A stretch of DNA of 64,000 nt from assembly GCA_002363155.1 (NCBI GenBank), contig DEWH01000024.1:38510-102509 (forward strand). Reading direction: 5' to 3'. Of this stretch, positions 24,467 to 33,989 are shown in pieces. Source of the stretch: Ruminococcaceae bacterium UBA3215. Its GTDB lineage: Bacteria; Bacillota; Clostridia; Oscillospirales; Ruminococcaceae. Made by a program: the position numbers and the translations under genes. Every line of letters starts with the position of its first letter. Positions within the stretch are counted from its first letter, which is position 1. The notes beneath the pieces were generated by a model. It made no database searches, had not been told where the DNA came from, and saw nothing but the letters and a program-made list of their open reading frames with translations.

Positions 24467-24557
24467 TTTTGAATAAAATCATTAAATAATGATCCGTGCC
24501 GAAGGCACACCAAAATTATTCATTATTCATTATTCACTCTTCACTATTCACTAATAC

Positions 24558-24573
24558 TGTTCCACGTGGAACA
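24558..24573. promoter_or_regulatory. parS site 3
   Basis: Perfect TGTTCCACGTGGAACA, 107 bp from site 2. The sequence between the sites is an AT-rich run with tandem ATTATTC units. Confidence 0.93.
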
Positions 24574-24618
24574 CCAGATGTTGACATAATAAAGACAATT
24601 ATGTCAAAATAGGGTAGA

Positions 24619-25302
24619 TTAAAGGCTGTATTTCTTATATCCGGGGTGACGGATAGGGAAAGCCTTCGCTATCTCACAGCACTCATCTATCTTATTTTGC
24701 GGAAGTTCCTTCGCACCGCCGAGAAGTCTTGCAACAAGACTCGTCTTTGCAAAATGTTCAAGTGTCTCCATGCGGTAGTAAGCCTGGGTTATGTCCTTGC
24801 CCACTGTCAGAGCACCGTGGTTCATAAGAAGAATGGTGTCATGGTAGGGAAGGAAAGGCTCGATGCTGTCCGGAACCTCTGTGGTTCCGGGAGTTCCGTA
24901 AGGTGCAATCGGAACGGAACCTAGGAAGATTATAGCTTCCGGCATTGTGTACTGGTCGAGCGGGATATGCGCAATCGCATAGCCTGTTGCAACAGGCGGG
25001 TGAGCATGAACTACCGCGCCGATGTCGGGACGGTCTTTGTAGCACTTGAGATGCATCTTGAACTCGGAAGAGGGCTTGTATCCCTCGGGGCAGTAGATGA
25101 CCTCGTTATCGGCGTTCATCTTTATCAGCATTTCCGGAGTAAGTATTCTCTTGCTGGTGCCTGTGGGAGTTGCGATAAATGTACCGTCGTCGAGCTTGAC
25201 TGAAATATTTCCGTCGTTTGCTGCTACAAATCCCAGCGCCCAGAGATTGTGACCTACCTCGCATATCTGTTCCTTTATCTTATATTCTTCTGCTTCTGTC
25301 AT
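24619..25302 (-). CDS. class II aldolase/adducin-family protein (fuculose-phosphate aldolase-like)
   Basis: 227 residues. Class II aldolase fold with zinc ligands in 'HAHPP' (about 94-98) and 'NHG' (about 155), and the catalytic-type Glu in 'MPEAIIF'. 'NDGNISVKL' and 'TPTGTSKR' are the substrate phosphate-binding loops. Members cleave L-fuculose- or L-rhamnulose-1-phosphate or epimerise L-ribulose-5-phosphate; the substrate cannot be fixed from sequence. It is a single gene with no sugar-pathway neighbours. Confidence 0.88.
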   Translation of the reverse strand: MTEAEEYKIKEQICEVGHNLWALGFVAANDGNISVKLDDGTFIATPTGTSKRILTPEMLIKMNADNEVIYCPEGYKPSSEFKMHLKCYKDRPDIGAVVHAHPPVATGYAIAHIPLDQYTMPEAIIFLGSVPIAPYGTPGTTEVPDSIEPFLPYHDTILLMNHGALTVGKDITQAYYRMETLEHFAKTSLVARLLGGAKELPQNKIDECCEIAKAFPIRHPGYKKYSL

Positions 25303-25383
25303 GACATTTTATTCCTTTCTTAAATCAGTAATACTATTATATATCTTTTTCTATGGGTTGTCCATAGTTTTTTGCTTATGTTT

Positions 25384-26244
25384 TCAGAAATCCGGGGTCA
25401 TATCAAGATTCTCACAGCCCTTTTCCTGCATGAACCCTTTCAGCCCGATATCGGCACAGTGCTCTGTCACTTTGTCGTACTCGAATGTGGTAAGCTTTCT
25501 GTTGATCTCCGGAAACTCCGATGCTCCGTAGCAGGGGGTATATTGACGCATTATGCTGACAAGAGGACGTGAGGGAAGTTCAGAAATAATATCGAGCAGC
25601 TTCATGCTGTCGTGATATCCTTTCGGGAGAACGAGATGACGTACAATAACTCCCCGCTGCATTATCCCGTTATCGTCGAAAACCTGTTCCGGCTGCTGAC
25701 GGAGCATTTCTTTCAGCGCAGGCAGTGCGTACTCAAAATAATCCGGCGCTCCGGAATATCTTGCTGACATCTCAGCGCTGTAATACTTCATATCCGGCAG
25801 ATAGATATCCACAAGACCTTCCAGCATTTTCAGCGTTTCCACCTTTTCATATCCGCCGCAGTTATATACGATCGGTATGCCGAGTTTATCCTTGCATTCC
25901 CGCAGGATCTCTGCTATCTTATCGGCGTAGTGTGTTCCGGTGACAAAGTTTATGTTGTGCGCTCCCTTTTCTTTCAGCTCAAAGATCATCTCTTTCAGTC
26001 TGCCGGGTGTTACATTTTCACCTTTCAGTCCGTGGCTGATGGGATAGTTCTGACAGAATGCACATTTAAGATTACAGCCGGAAAAGAACACCGCACCGCT
26101 TCCTTTTGTTCCTGATATGCAGGGTTCCTCGCCGAAATGCAGCATATACTTCGCTGCCCGTATTTCATCTGTGCAGCCGCAGACTCCTGCTTTCCTGCTT
26201 CTGTCTGTCCCGCAGTTTCTCGGACAAAGTCTGCACTCACTCAC
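25384..26244 (-). CDS. radical SAM protein, PflX-like
   Basis: 286 residues. Cys-rich N-terminus (CRLCPRNCGTDR...GVCGC) and the [4Fe-4S]-SAM motif CNLKCAFCQN (about 53-61), followed by a TIM-barrel with 'YNCGGYEKVETL' and 'VDIYLPDMKYY'. This matches the PflX branch of glycyl-radical-activase-like proteins; the target is not known. The start overlaps the end of the upstream gene by 8 bp, so the two are translationally coupled. Confidence 0.88.
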   Translation of the reverse strand: MSECRLCPRNCGTDRSRKAGVCGCTDEIRAAKYMLHFGEEPCISGTKGSGAVFFSGCNLKCAFCQNYPISHGLKGENVTPGRLKEMIFELKEKGAHNINFVTGTHYADKIAEILRECKDKLGIPIVYNCGGYEKVETLKMLEGLVDIYLPDMKYYSAEMSARYSGAPDYFEYALPALKEMLRQQPEQVFDDNGIMQRGVIVRHLVLPKGYHDSMKLLDIISELPSRPLVSIMRQYTPCYGASEFPEINRKLTTFEYDKVTEHCADIGLKGFMQEKGCENLDMTPDF

Positions 26245-27448
26245 TTTTTTTCAGCTCCCCGGCGAATTTTTCCGAAGCCTCGAAGGAATAGAGTATCTCT
26301 GCCTGATATCCGGGGTCTTCTAAATATAACTTATAGTCAAAATGTGCCATTTTATAACAGAATGACACAACTGTGGAATACTGCTTAACCAGCATTATCC
26401 TGTCGTTCACCGTCCAGTAATTTGTGAATGTACGCTTCTTGAAGTACTCCTTCATATCTTCGTTGAAGCTGTTGTAATTACATATCTGCTCACAGACCGC
26501 AGCAACAGATGCAGCCGCGTAATAAAGCGAATAGTTATCCATTACGCTTCCGAGATCGTTCATATTCACTTCCGGCATCTCCGACGAGACAAAGTTCATT
26601 ATCATATCTATGAACACGCTTACGATCTCCATACGGTTGCCGTTATATACTATATTAATAAAGTCATTTGAAAGCTCGCTCAGCCGTCTTTCCTTATCGA
26701 AGCTCTCTATCTCGAAAACAGTATTCTTTGAATAGATATCGGAAAGTGCAAATCCGCCGTACTTCATCGCATACATCACCGAATAGATTATTCTTATCTT
26801 CGGATTTGAAAGGTCAGTCAGTATTTTATCACTTGCCTGCGAAAAAACGGAAGTAAGTTCTTCAATTGACACCGGGCGACGGTTAATTGAAAGATTCGTA
26901 CTGAACCGGCGGTAGTTGTACTTGTCGATAAGTTCTTTATAGCTTATGGCGTAGTTCATTCCGTATTTAAGAGCGGTAAGCCGGATAGATTCAAGTACGG
27001 TTTCGGATCTTCTGTCGAAATTCTCTGTGGGAGGCTTTCTTTTCGGAAGTCTGAAATTTTCGGCATTTTCCGGGCATATTTTTATATTAACAGCCTCCGG
27101 ATCTTTTATGTAAGCTTTTTCATTTCCGATAACTGCACCTGATATGCGTATAAACTCACCTTTATAGATGTATCTTAATAAAAGCGCAGTCCTTATCGTA
27201 TCCTTATCTTTTTCCTTTGCATTCCGCAGATATTTTCTGCACATATAAAAGAAAGGCTTATCTTTCACAAATACAAGATCAAACACGTTCAGCCCGAGTT
27301 TTTCACAGGAACTGAGCGTTTCTGTTCCGAAGATATACTTTCTCATTCTTGCGAGATATTCGACTGTAAGCTTATCGGAAACTATTTTTTTAGGTGAAAA
27401 AAAGAATGATTTTATATTTGCGGGAAAATTGGTTATTTCAATTTCCAT
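26237..27448 (-). CDS. hypothetical cytoplasmic protein
   Basis: 403 residues from the ATG at 27448 (purine-rich GAGAGTGA upstream; a TTG at 27466 is possible but weaker). No signal peptide or membrane helix and no family recognised. Rich in Tyr, Asn, Lys and Phe, mostly helical by appearance. Overlaps the PflX-like gene and lies ~65 bp after rsmI; function unknown. Confidence 0.7.
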   Translation of the reverse strand: MEIEITNFPANIKSFFFSPKKIVSDKLTVEYLARMRKYIFGTETLSSCEKLGLNVFDLVFVKDKPFFYMCRKYLRNAKEKDKDTIRTALLLRYIYKGEFIRISGAVIGNEKAYIKDPEAVNIKICPENAENFRLPKRKPPTENFDRRSETVLESIRLTALKYGMNYAISYKELIDKYNYRRFSTNLSINRRPVSIEELTSVFSQASDKILTDLSNPKIRIIYSVMYAMKYGGFALSDIYSKNTVFEIESFDKERRLSELSNDFINIVYNGNRMEIVSVFIDMIMNFVSSEMPEVNMNDLGSVMDNYSLYYAAASVAAVCEQICNYNSFNEDMKEYFKKRTFTNYWTVNDRIMLVKQYSTVVSFCYKMAHFDYKLYLEDPGYQAEILYSFEASEKFAGELKKSE

Positions 27449-27513
27449 AAAATCACTCTCTTTCAAGAATTTCTATTGAACTGTTCAAAGAATTTCAGAT
27501 TTCAGTGTTCCGT

Positions 27514-28347
27514 TCACTTTCTGTTTTCCGAGATAACTCCGGAATAGATCTCGCTCTTGGTGAAGCCGAATTTCTTTGCAGCTTCCTTGCATGCGTCGGA
27601 CGTCTTTGCACCGTCAACGATAAGCTTGCGCGCGTATTCTATCGCTTCTTCAGGAACATATCTCTCTTCCGGAACTTTTATATTTCCTTCTACCACGAGT
27701 ACAAACTCTCCTTTCGGCGTATTATTTTCATAATATTCTATCATCTCGGATATGGTTCCGCGCAGCACTTCTTCATGAATTTTGGTCATTTCCCGGCATA
27801 TAGATATTCTTCTGTTTCCGAGAACATTCAGCAGATCATTCAGCGTGTTTTTCAGCTTGTGAGGAGCTTCGTAGAATATCAGAGTATGCTTGAGATCCTT
27901 GACCTCTTCGAGATGTGCGTTTCTCTGCTTCTTTGTTACGCTGAGAAAACCTTCAAATGTGAATCTCGATGTTGAGAGTCCGGATATTGCAAGTGCGGAC
28001 ATAGCGGCGGTAGGGGAGGGAACTACGTTCACCTCTATGCCGTGTTCGGCGCAGAGCTTCACAAGATCTTCACCGGGATCGGAAATGCACGGCATTCCGG
28101 CATCCGTAACTATTGCACAGGTCTCGCCGGCAAGAATACGGTTTATAATCTCCTCGCCCTTTTCCCGGAGATTATGTTCATAGTAGCTTACAAGAGGTTT
28201 ATGTATATCAAAATGTGTAAGAAGTTTAAGTGTAACTCTTGTATCTTCCGCCGCTATAAAATCCACGGAATTGAGAATACCGATTGCTCTTGGCGTCATA
28301 TCAGACAGATTTCCAATCGGAGTACCTACAACATATAGTTTCGACAT
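27514..28347 (-). CDS. rsmI: 16S rRNA (cytidine1402-2'-O)-methyltransferase RsmI
   Basis: 277 residues. 'LYVVGTPIGNLSDMTPRAI' at the start, 'AEDTRVTLKLL', 'TDAGMPCISDPGE' and 'PSPTAAMSALAISG' are RsmI signatures of the tetrapyrrole-methylase fold. It acts on C1402 in the ribosomal P site. The ATG at 28345-28347 has GAAGGTG 5-6 bases upstream and gives the family start; an upstream ATG at 28371 is less likely. Confidence 0.96.
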   Translation of the reverse strand: MSKLYVVGTPIGNLSDMTPRAIGILNSVDFIAAEDTRVTLKLLTHFDIHKPLVSYYEHNLREKGEEIINRILAGETCAIVTDAGMPCISDPGEDLVKLCAEHGIEVNVVPSPTAAMSALAISGLSTSRFTFEGFLSVTKKQRNAHLEEVKDLKHTLIFYEAPHKLKNTLNDLLNVLGNRRISICREMTKIHEEVLRGTISEMIEYYENNTPKGEFVLVVEGNIKVPEERYVPEEAIEYARKLIVDGAKTSDACKEAAKKFGFTKSEIYSGVISENRK

Positions 28348-28379
28348 AATATCACCTTCAGATTTGTTCATAAATTTTG

Positions 28380-28840
28380 TTCCTCATTGTTCCTCACAAT
28401 GATTCAACCATTCAGAATTTACCAAAACAGGCTTAAACAAGCCTGATTTTAACATTTTTAACTGAGTTTTCAACTGTTCATAGCAGATTTTCGCTTAAAA
28501 ATTACAAGTTTTCAACAGTTTCAACACTATTATTGGCTTAAAAAATCTTTTCTACCAAATGTAATTATGTAGTATCTCAAAATCAAATCTTTGTAAAATC
28601 TCCAAACCCTATTGTTTAACGTCAATTTTTGCTTCATAAATAACATACAAAAAACCAGTGGAATTTTAGGCAATTTGCATACATATTCTGATATAAGTTT
28701 CACATACTTTCGGGTTGAAAAAACTTTTTTAAGAAAAAACCGCAAACATTATTGGTAGAGCCAAATCTAACACTTTCAACCAAGTTTTCAACAAAAACAG
28801 CGGTTGAAAACATCAATTCAACACTTTTCAACACAATATT
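28380..28840. repeat. cluster of TTTTCAACA-type 9-mers, possible origin element
   Basis: AT-rich 585 bp gap. Copies of TTTTCAAC(A/T) or its complement lie at 28467-28475, 28509-28517, 28713-28721, 28785-28793, 28802-28810 and 28825-28833, with one- or two-base variants at 28402, 28518, 28773 and 28816. They resemble the DnaA box TTATCCACA with two changes. The same word occurs upstream of dnaA (34087-34095) and in variant form between dnaA and dnaN (32372, 32583). No gene is seen in the gap. Confidence 0.7.
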
Positions 28841-28932
28841 TTTTTTCGGGTACAAATTTATGATTTGGTTACAGTTAAGTGACAATAATACAAAAAGTAA
28901 AGAAAAAACTATTGACAAGCGCGGAGGGCGGT

Positions 28933-29196
28933 ATGAAAGGCGTTAACAAGCTCGTTATGGAAGTAAGACCGGAAAGCAAATACTTTGACAAGGCTATTCT
29001 TTTCCTCAGACCGGATATTGCAGACAAACCCCAGAAAGAGATCTCAAAAGGTGCGGAAAATTTACTGAAAGATATATCTGTATCAAATTTTAACAATAAG
29101 TCAAACAAGCCAAGTCCGGTGATCCTGCTTTTTGTGGGAATAACAGCCGGCTCACTTATTTCATGGGCTGTATTCATACTGACCGGGCTTATCTGA
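28933..29196 (+). CDS. small single-pass membrane protein, unknown function
   Basis: 87 residues from the ATG at 28933, preceded by GGAGGGCGG. A polar N-terminal part of about 55 residues is followed by a C-terminal helix (about 63-85, PSPVILLFVGITAGSLISWAVFILTGLI region). It is on the opposite strand to its neighbours, overlaps the remB stop by 8 bp at its 3' end, and follows the TTTTCAACA cluster. Function unknown. Confidence 0.65.
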   Translation: MKGVNKLVMEVRPESKYFDKAILFLRPDIADKPQKEISKGAENLLKDISVSNFNNKSNKPSPVILLFVGITAGSLISWAVFILTGLI

Positions 29197-29440
29197 CAGA
29201 CGAAATTGCTTCAAAACGCTTCCGAAGTGTAAGGCAGCTGACATTACTGATGTAAACTGTATCTGTGCAGACAACTATACTTTTCGGCATATCAAGCGAC
29301 ACATAGTATATTTTACTATTTTTTTGACAATATGATAAATATTCGTTCATATAACTCTGAACAGTGACCTTTTCTATATCAAAAATGCCGACTATTTCAT
29401 TCACATTTACCGAAACATCGCTTCCGAGGTGCAGATACAT
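29189..29440 (-). CDS. remB: RemB/YaaB-like DUF370 protein
   Basis: 83 residues of DUF370 type: 'MYLHLGSDVSVNVNEIVGIFDIEK' at the start and 'KSIVVCTDTVYISNVSCLTLRKR' near the end. It follows recF on the same strand, exactly as yaaB (remB) in B. subtilis, where it is linked to matrix gene regulation. The gyrB gene that usually follows is absent here. Confidence 0.88.
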   Translation of the reverse strand: MYLHLGSDVSVNVNEIVGIFDIEKVTVQSYMNEYLSYCQKNSKIYYVSLDMPKSIVVCTDTVYISNVSCLTLRKRFEAISSVR

Positions 29441-29455
29441 TGCTATCCTTTCTTA

Positions 29456-30586
29456 TCAGTCTTTGAGTGTAAATTTACCGTCCGATACGTTCCAGATCTT
29501 TCCGGACTCAAATTTTTCTGTATCGGATAAATTACAAGAAGTAATAAATATTTGAAATTTATCAATATGGTTAATAATGAATGCACGTCTGAACTCGTCA
29601 AGTTCGCTCAGAACGTCATCGAGTATAACAATAGGAACATCTCCGCTCTTTTCGGTTATCATTTCCGCTTCTGCGAGCTTCAATGCAACGGCAATGCTGC
29701 GTACCTGTCCCTGTGAAGCAAAGTCCTTTGCAGGCATATTGTTGATGAAGAAGGAGACATCGTCCCTGTGCGCACCCACTACTGTATATTTCATTCGCCT
29801 TTCGCGGTCTTTGCTCTCATTAAGCTTGTTAAGATATGTCTCATACATAAGGATATGGTCTTCCGGCGTAAACGGAGTATCTCCCATTACAGAGCTTTCA
29901 TATTTAACATCAAGTATTTCATTATTGCTGTTCAGCAATGAGTAATATTTTTTAGCTCCCGCAGCAAGCATATCGAAGTATCTGATACGTCCGCACATAA
30001 CATTCACTCCAAGCTTTGCAAGCGTCTCATTCCAGCTGTCAAGCATCATCAGCGCGCTGTTATCGTAGCTTTGCATATTGATAAGAATGTTATTTTTCTG
30101 CCGAAGTGCTTTATTGTATTCATAAAGTTTAGAATTATGAACACGATTTATCATATTTGAAACGAAATCAATATAATTTCTTCTTTTTTCCGGATCACCT
30201 TTAACAATGTACAGATCTTCCGGTATAAACAAAACATATCTTAACGCGCCGTATAGTTCTTCTGCGTCTTTCATACCTATACCGTTGAATTTCAAGCGAA
30301 AGCTGCTGTTCTTCTGGGTATAGGTGACAACATTTTCCTTATCCGGCATACTGTCGAAAGAAAAGCAGGCCTCAACGGAAGTTTCCGTATCCAAAGAGCC
30401 GAAAGGAAGCAGCTCCGATGTTTTAGGATTTCGGAAACTCTTGCCGAAGCATACGGAAATAGCCTCGCACAGATTTGTTTTGCCCTGGGCATTATTTCCC
30501 GTGAATATATTCACCTTTGGGTCAAAAATAAAATCAGCCGAGGCTATATTTCTGAAATTTCTGATTGACAGTGATCTGATTATCAT
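29456..30586 (-). CDS. recF: DNA replication and repair protein RecF
   Basis: 376 residues. SMC-like ATPase with Walker A in 'GNNAQGKTNLCEAIS' (about 30-40), signature 'DFASQGQVRSIAVALKLAE' and Walker B 'VPIVILDDVLSELDEFRR'. It loads RecA at gaps with RecO and RecR; recR lies at 36.8 kb. Part of the dnaA-dnaN-yaaA-recF-remB string. Confidence 0.97.
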   Translation of the reverse strand: MIIRSLSIRNFRNIASADFIFDPKVNIFTGNNAQGKTNLCEAISVCFGKSFRNPKTSELLPFGSLDTETSVEACFSFDSMPDKENVVTYTQKNSSFRLKFNGIGMKDAEELYGALRYVLFIPEDLYIVKGDPEKRRNYIDFVSNMINRVHNSKLYEYNKALRQKNNILINMQSYDNSALMMLDSWNETLAKLGVNVMCGRIRYFDMLAAGAKKYYSLLNSNNEILDVKYESSVMGDTPFTPEDHILMYETYLNKLNESKDRERRMKYTVVGAHRDDVSFFINNMPAKDFASQGQVRSIAVALKLAEAEMITEKSGDVPIVILDDVLSELDEFRRAFIINHIDKFQIFITSCNLSDTEKFESGKIWNVSDGKFTLKD

Positions 30587-30599
30587 AGAATACAGCTGA

Positions 30600-30690
30600 G
30601 AGTTTTTGAGATTTTTAAAGACCCGGGCGCTGCCCGGACCCGCAAACCCTTTAAAAAGGGTTTGATCCTAAACTTAGTCCCGTTACACGG
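30600..30690. repeat. modular intergenic repeat, copy 6, core with changed stem
   Basis: AGAGTTTTTGAGATTTTTAA tract, CCGGGCGCTGCCCGG hairpin, then AAACCC-TTTAAAA-AGGGTTT, CCTAAAC. Compared with other copies, the stem bases are replaced on both sides while the TTTAAAA loop and CCTAAAC end stay, that is, paired changes. No side cassette is visible. Located between yaaA and recF. Confidence 0.7.
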
Positions 30691-30791
30691 AGATCAACAA
30701 GTCTCATCTCACATTTAAAGAGATTATTGAACCGTTTGTCTGTGAATTGATTTCAGCTTTATCTCCTGTTATAATTTACAATTTGTTATAA

Positions 30792-31016
30792 TTATTTTAT
30801 ACGGCAGATAAATTCTTCTGTTCCTTCTTCAAAGTTCACATCAACTTTGTCGCCGTCATAAATCTTCTTTCCTCGCATAGTGCATACTTCACCGTTGACT
30901 TCAACTATGCCGTCAAGTATCATCATCTTCGCCATTCCGCCAGTATCAGCCACATTCGCAAGTTTCAGAAACTGCTCAAGCTTGATAAAAGGAGGAAGTA
31001 CTTCTATTTCTTTCAT
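30792..31016 (-). CDS. yaaA: S4-domain RNA-binding protein YaaA
   Basis: 74 residues. A single S4 domain ('EQFLKLANVADTGGMAKMMILDGIVEVNGEVCTMRGKKIYDGD'), the usual small protein between dnaN and recF in Firmicutes, thought to act on ribosome assembly. It starts 38 bp downstream of dnaN. Confidence 0.92.
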   Translation of the reverse strand: MKEIEVLPPFIKLEQFLKLANVADTGGMAKMMILDGIVEVNGEVCTMRGKKIYDGDKVDVNFEEGTEEFICRIK

Positions 31017-31054
31017 ATTTAATACCTATTGTAATATGATATATATATTATACT

Positions 31055-32155
31055 TTATTTACTTCTTACAGGAAGAACTATTCCCACAAAACTCTCATCT
31101 TCAAGAGGACGTATTCTGATAGGGAAGAGAGGACCTGTGAAATCTATCCTTACTTCGTCGCATTCACTGTTTTTGAGTGCATCTATCATATACCGTGCGT
31201 TGAATGCAATTTCAAGTTTTTCTCCTGTAAACTTTATCGGGATATCATCGTTCATCTTACCTACCGAAGTCTTGATCTCGATATGTACAGAGTCATCTTT
31301 GAATGTGCATATTACCGGGCATTTATACTTATCTGTATTAAGCAGCAGAGTTCTGTCCAGAGCTGTTGAAAAATCCGTAGCATTTACGACAGCAGTCGAT
31401 TTTTCTTCAAAATTCATTATCTTGTCGTAGTCAATAAAGTTTCCTTCAAGAAGACGGGAAATAATGATGTAGTCTTCCTTTGAAAAGCATATCTGATTGC
31501 GGTCAATGCAGATGGATATCTTCTTGTCATTCGGTTCGTCAGAAAGCATCTTCATAAATTCGTCAAGTGTCTTCTTCGGAACAACGAAATCAATGTCATT
31601 ATAAGTAACAGGCTCTACACGCTTTGCCATTCTTACGCCGTCAACAGAAACAACGCTGAGAATGTTATTTTCAATATGGAATTTGCTTCCCATGTGAACC
31701 GGCTTGATATCAGTAACCGCAACAGCGTGGATAGTCTGACGGATCATGCTCTTCATAACGGATTCGTCAACGTTGAAACAGATATCGTTCTTGAGTTCAG
31801 GGATATTGGGATAGTTGTCTCCGGAAACACCTACAACATTGAATACTACCGAACCGGACTTTATTGTTACATTATCACCTTCAGATGTTATCTCAACGAT
31901 TCCTGCGGGCATCTTTCTTATCATCTCGCCGAATATCTTTGCATTTACTACGATCTCGCCGTCCTCAAAAGATTCTGTCGGAGAGATCATGCATTTGATA
32001 CCCATTTCAAGATCATAGCCTGTAATTGTGATAACTCCGTTTTTAAGGCAGATCAGAACTCCTTCAAGAGCGGGGATCGTTGAACGGACAGCACTTGCTT
32101 TAGATGCATTTGTAAGTGCATCGGATAATGTTGTTCTGTCGATAGTGAATTTCAT
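31055..32155 (-). CDS. dnaN: DNA polymerase III beta subunit (sliding clamp)
   Basis: 366 residues from the ATG at 32153-32155 (AGGAA 8 bases upstream; the start MKFTIDR is the family start). Three clamp domains of about 120 residues each. The C-terminal 'PLFPIRIRPLEDESFVGIVLPVR' corresponds to the conserved end that forms the protein-binding pocket. Downstream of dnaA after a 442 bp gap. Confidence 0.97.
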   Translation of the reverse strand: MKFTIDRTTLSDALTNASKASAVRSTIPALEGVLICLKNGVITITGYDLEMGIKCMISPTESFEDGEIVVNAKIFGEMIRKMPAGIVEITSEGDNVTIKSGSVVFNVVGVSGDNYPNIPELKNDICFNVDESVMKSMIRQTIHAVAVTDIKPVHMGSKFHIENNILSVVSVDGVRMAKRVEPVTYNDIDFVVPKKTLDEFMKMLSDEPNDKKISICIDRNQICFSKEDYIIISRLLEGNFIDYDKIMNFEEKSTAVVNATDFSTALDRTLLLNTDKYKCPVICTFKDDSVHIEIKTSVGKMNDDIPIKFTGEKLEIAFNARYMIDALKNSECDEVRIDFTGPLFPIRIRPLEDESFVGIVLPVRSK

Positions 32156-32597
32156 ATCAGTATTCCTTTCGTATTTTATCTTTTGCAAGAAAAAAATTCA
32201 GAAAAAAACAAACAATAAATATATATTTCAGTAGTTATAGTAGAGCCGGGCAAAACGTGAAAAACCTATTCTTTTCCTTTTATGGAAAGAGTTTCCACAG
32301 TTAAAACCTGAGTGAAGAAAAAGTGGACAATGTTAAATCGGTTTTTAACAAACTGACGTTTAAACTTTTACCTTTCAACCATTAAAAGAAAGTTGAGAAA
32401 TATGTGAATTATTATTATATTACTTAATTAAATTCTATATTCGTTTTCGATCTATATTTCATAGATGTAAACAGAATGAAAACGTGTTACATAGTAATAT
32501 TTTACAATCTGCTGTTAAGCTTATTTTTTAGCAAACCTTAAAACGAAATTTTTCCCCGTATTCCGGACATTCAACCTCAAAATGTTGAAAGATCTGT
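32156..32597. other. dnaA-dnaN intergenic region, candidate origin part
   Basis: 442 bp without a gene and very AT-rich at 32400-32520. It holds weak DnaA-box-like words (GTTTCCACA at 32290-32298, two mismatches; the complement of TTGTCCACT near 32331) and TTTCAAC variants (32372, 32567, 32583). No perfect TTATCCACA was found. A duplex-unwinding region is possible here. Confidence 0.5.
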
Positions 32598-33989
32598 TCA
32601 CACATTGCTGATATTCTTGATAAGGTCTTCTACTGTCGCACGGTAAGCGGGATCGGACTGCATAACCTTCTTGACCTTGTTGGTTGCATATACGACTGTG
32701 GAATGATCGCGTCCTCCGAATTCCTTTCCGATAGATGTATAGGAAAGATCGGTGACCTTGCTTATTACATACATAGCTACCTGACGTGCGGTAGATACCT
32801 GTGAATTGCGGTTCTTTGAGCGCATTTCTTCCGCAGATACATTGAAAATATGAGAAACGTCGGTTATAACATGCTCAACGGTAACAGGTACCGGCTGAAC
32901 TTCGGTCATAACGTCCTTTATGATATTCTGTGCCATGATTATTGTCGGGGTAGTACCGGTAAGGAATACTATATGGTACATCTTTACGATAGCACCCTCG
33001 ATCTGACGGATATTGTTCTTGAGCTTGTCCGCCATATATTCCATAACATTGTTCGGGATCTTGAGATCCATAAGCTCAGCTTTTCGCTTTATTATTGCAA
33101 GTCTCGTTTCAAACTCCGGAGCTGCGATATCGGTAAGAAGTCCCCACTCAAAACGGGTGATAAGTCTTGTCTCAATATCATTGATCTCTTTTGGAGGTCT
33201 ATCTGACGTAAGGATTATCTCCTTGCCTCTTCTGTGAAGTTCCTCGAAAGTATGGAAAAGCTCGTTCTGGGATTCCTTCTTTCCGGAGAAGAACTGGACA
33301 TCATCAACAAGCAGCATTTCAGCGCTTCTGTATTTCTTCTTGAATTCCTCGGTGGTATTCATTTTAACGCTGTTGACGAATTCGTTTACGAATGTTTCAG
33401 CGGAAACATATACTATATTATAATCCGGGTGTCTCATTTCAACTTCATTTTTAATTGCATAAAGAAGATGAGTTTTGCCGAGACCGGGCTCGCTGTAGAT
33501 GTAGAGCGGGTTGAAATCAGCTTTATCCTGGGCGATAGAACGGCATGCAGCGCATGCAAGACGGTTGCTTTCGCCGACGATAAAGGTATCGAATGTATAT
33601 TTGTAATTGCTGTTTTCTTCTGTTTCGTGGAGTCTTGTTTTTGCGTAGGGATCGTCGTCGAGCTCCGGGATAGGATCCGCAAAGCGGACATGCTCTTCGG
33701 GAGTTACGGAATTATCATCGTTTGTAACATATTTGATATCAACTTCAAAACCGAGGATATCACGCAGATGCTTTTTGAAGATCTCATCGTAATTTTCCTG
33801 GATAACCTGCTTGATCCAGTCGTTTGCGATAAAGAGGACAGCGGTCTTGTTATTGAGTTTTACGGGCTTTATGGGATTTATGAAGAGTTCGCGCGCGGTA
33901 TCTGTGATATCGAGTCTTGTCTTCATAAGTTCAAATATATCGCTGAACGAATTAAGTGAATTTCCGTTTGAGTTTTCGAAAGAGCTCAT
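32598..33989 (-). CDS. dnaA: chromosomal replication initiator DnaA
   Basis: 463 residues with domains I-IV. AAA+ core with 'YSEPGLGKTHLLYAI' (Walker A, about 160-168; the usual first Gly is replaced), Walker B 'MLLVDDVQFFSGK', sensor II region, and the domain IV DNA-binding motif 'GKEFGGRDHSTVVYA', where Ser replaces the commoner Thr after His. It binds DnaA boxes and opens the origin. The ATG follows GGAAGGAA. It is divergent from the SRP RNA-dnaX unit, and gene direction in the window flips here. Confidence 0.98.
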   Translation of the reverse strand: MSSFENSNGNSLNSFSDIFELMKTRLDITDTARELFINPIKPVKLNNKTAVLFIANDWIKQVIQENYDEIFKKHLRDILGFEVDIKYVTNDDNSVTPEEHVRFADPIPELDDDPYAKTRLHETEENSNYKYTFDTFIVGESNRLACAACRSIAQDKADFNPLYIYSEPGLGKTHLLYAIKNEVEMRHPDYNIVYVSAETFVNEFVNSVKMNTTEEFKKKYRSAEMLLVDDVQFFSGKKESQNELFHTFEELHRRGKEIILTSDRPPKEINDIETRLITRFEWGLLTDIAAPEFETRLAIIKRKAELMDLKIPNNVMEYMADKLKNNIRQIEGAIVKMYHIVFLTGTTPTIIMAQNIIKDVMTEVQPVPVTVEHVITDVSHIFNVSAEEMRSKNRNSQVSTARQVAMYVISKVTDLSYTSIGKEFGGRDHSTVVYATNKVKKVMQSDPAYRATVEDLIKNISNV

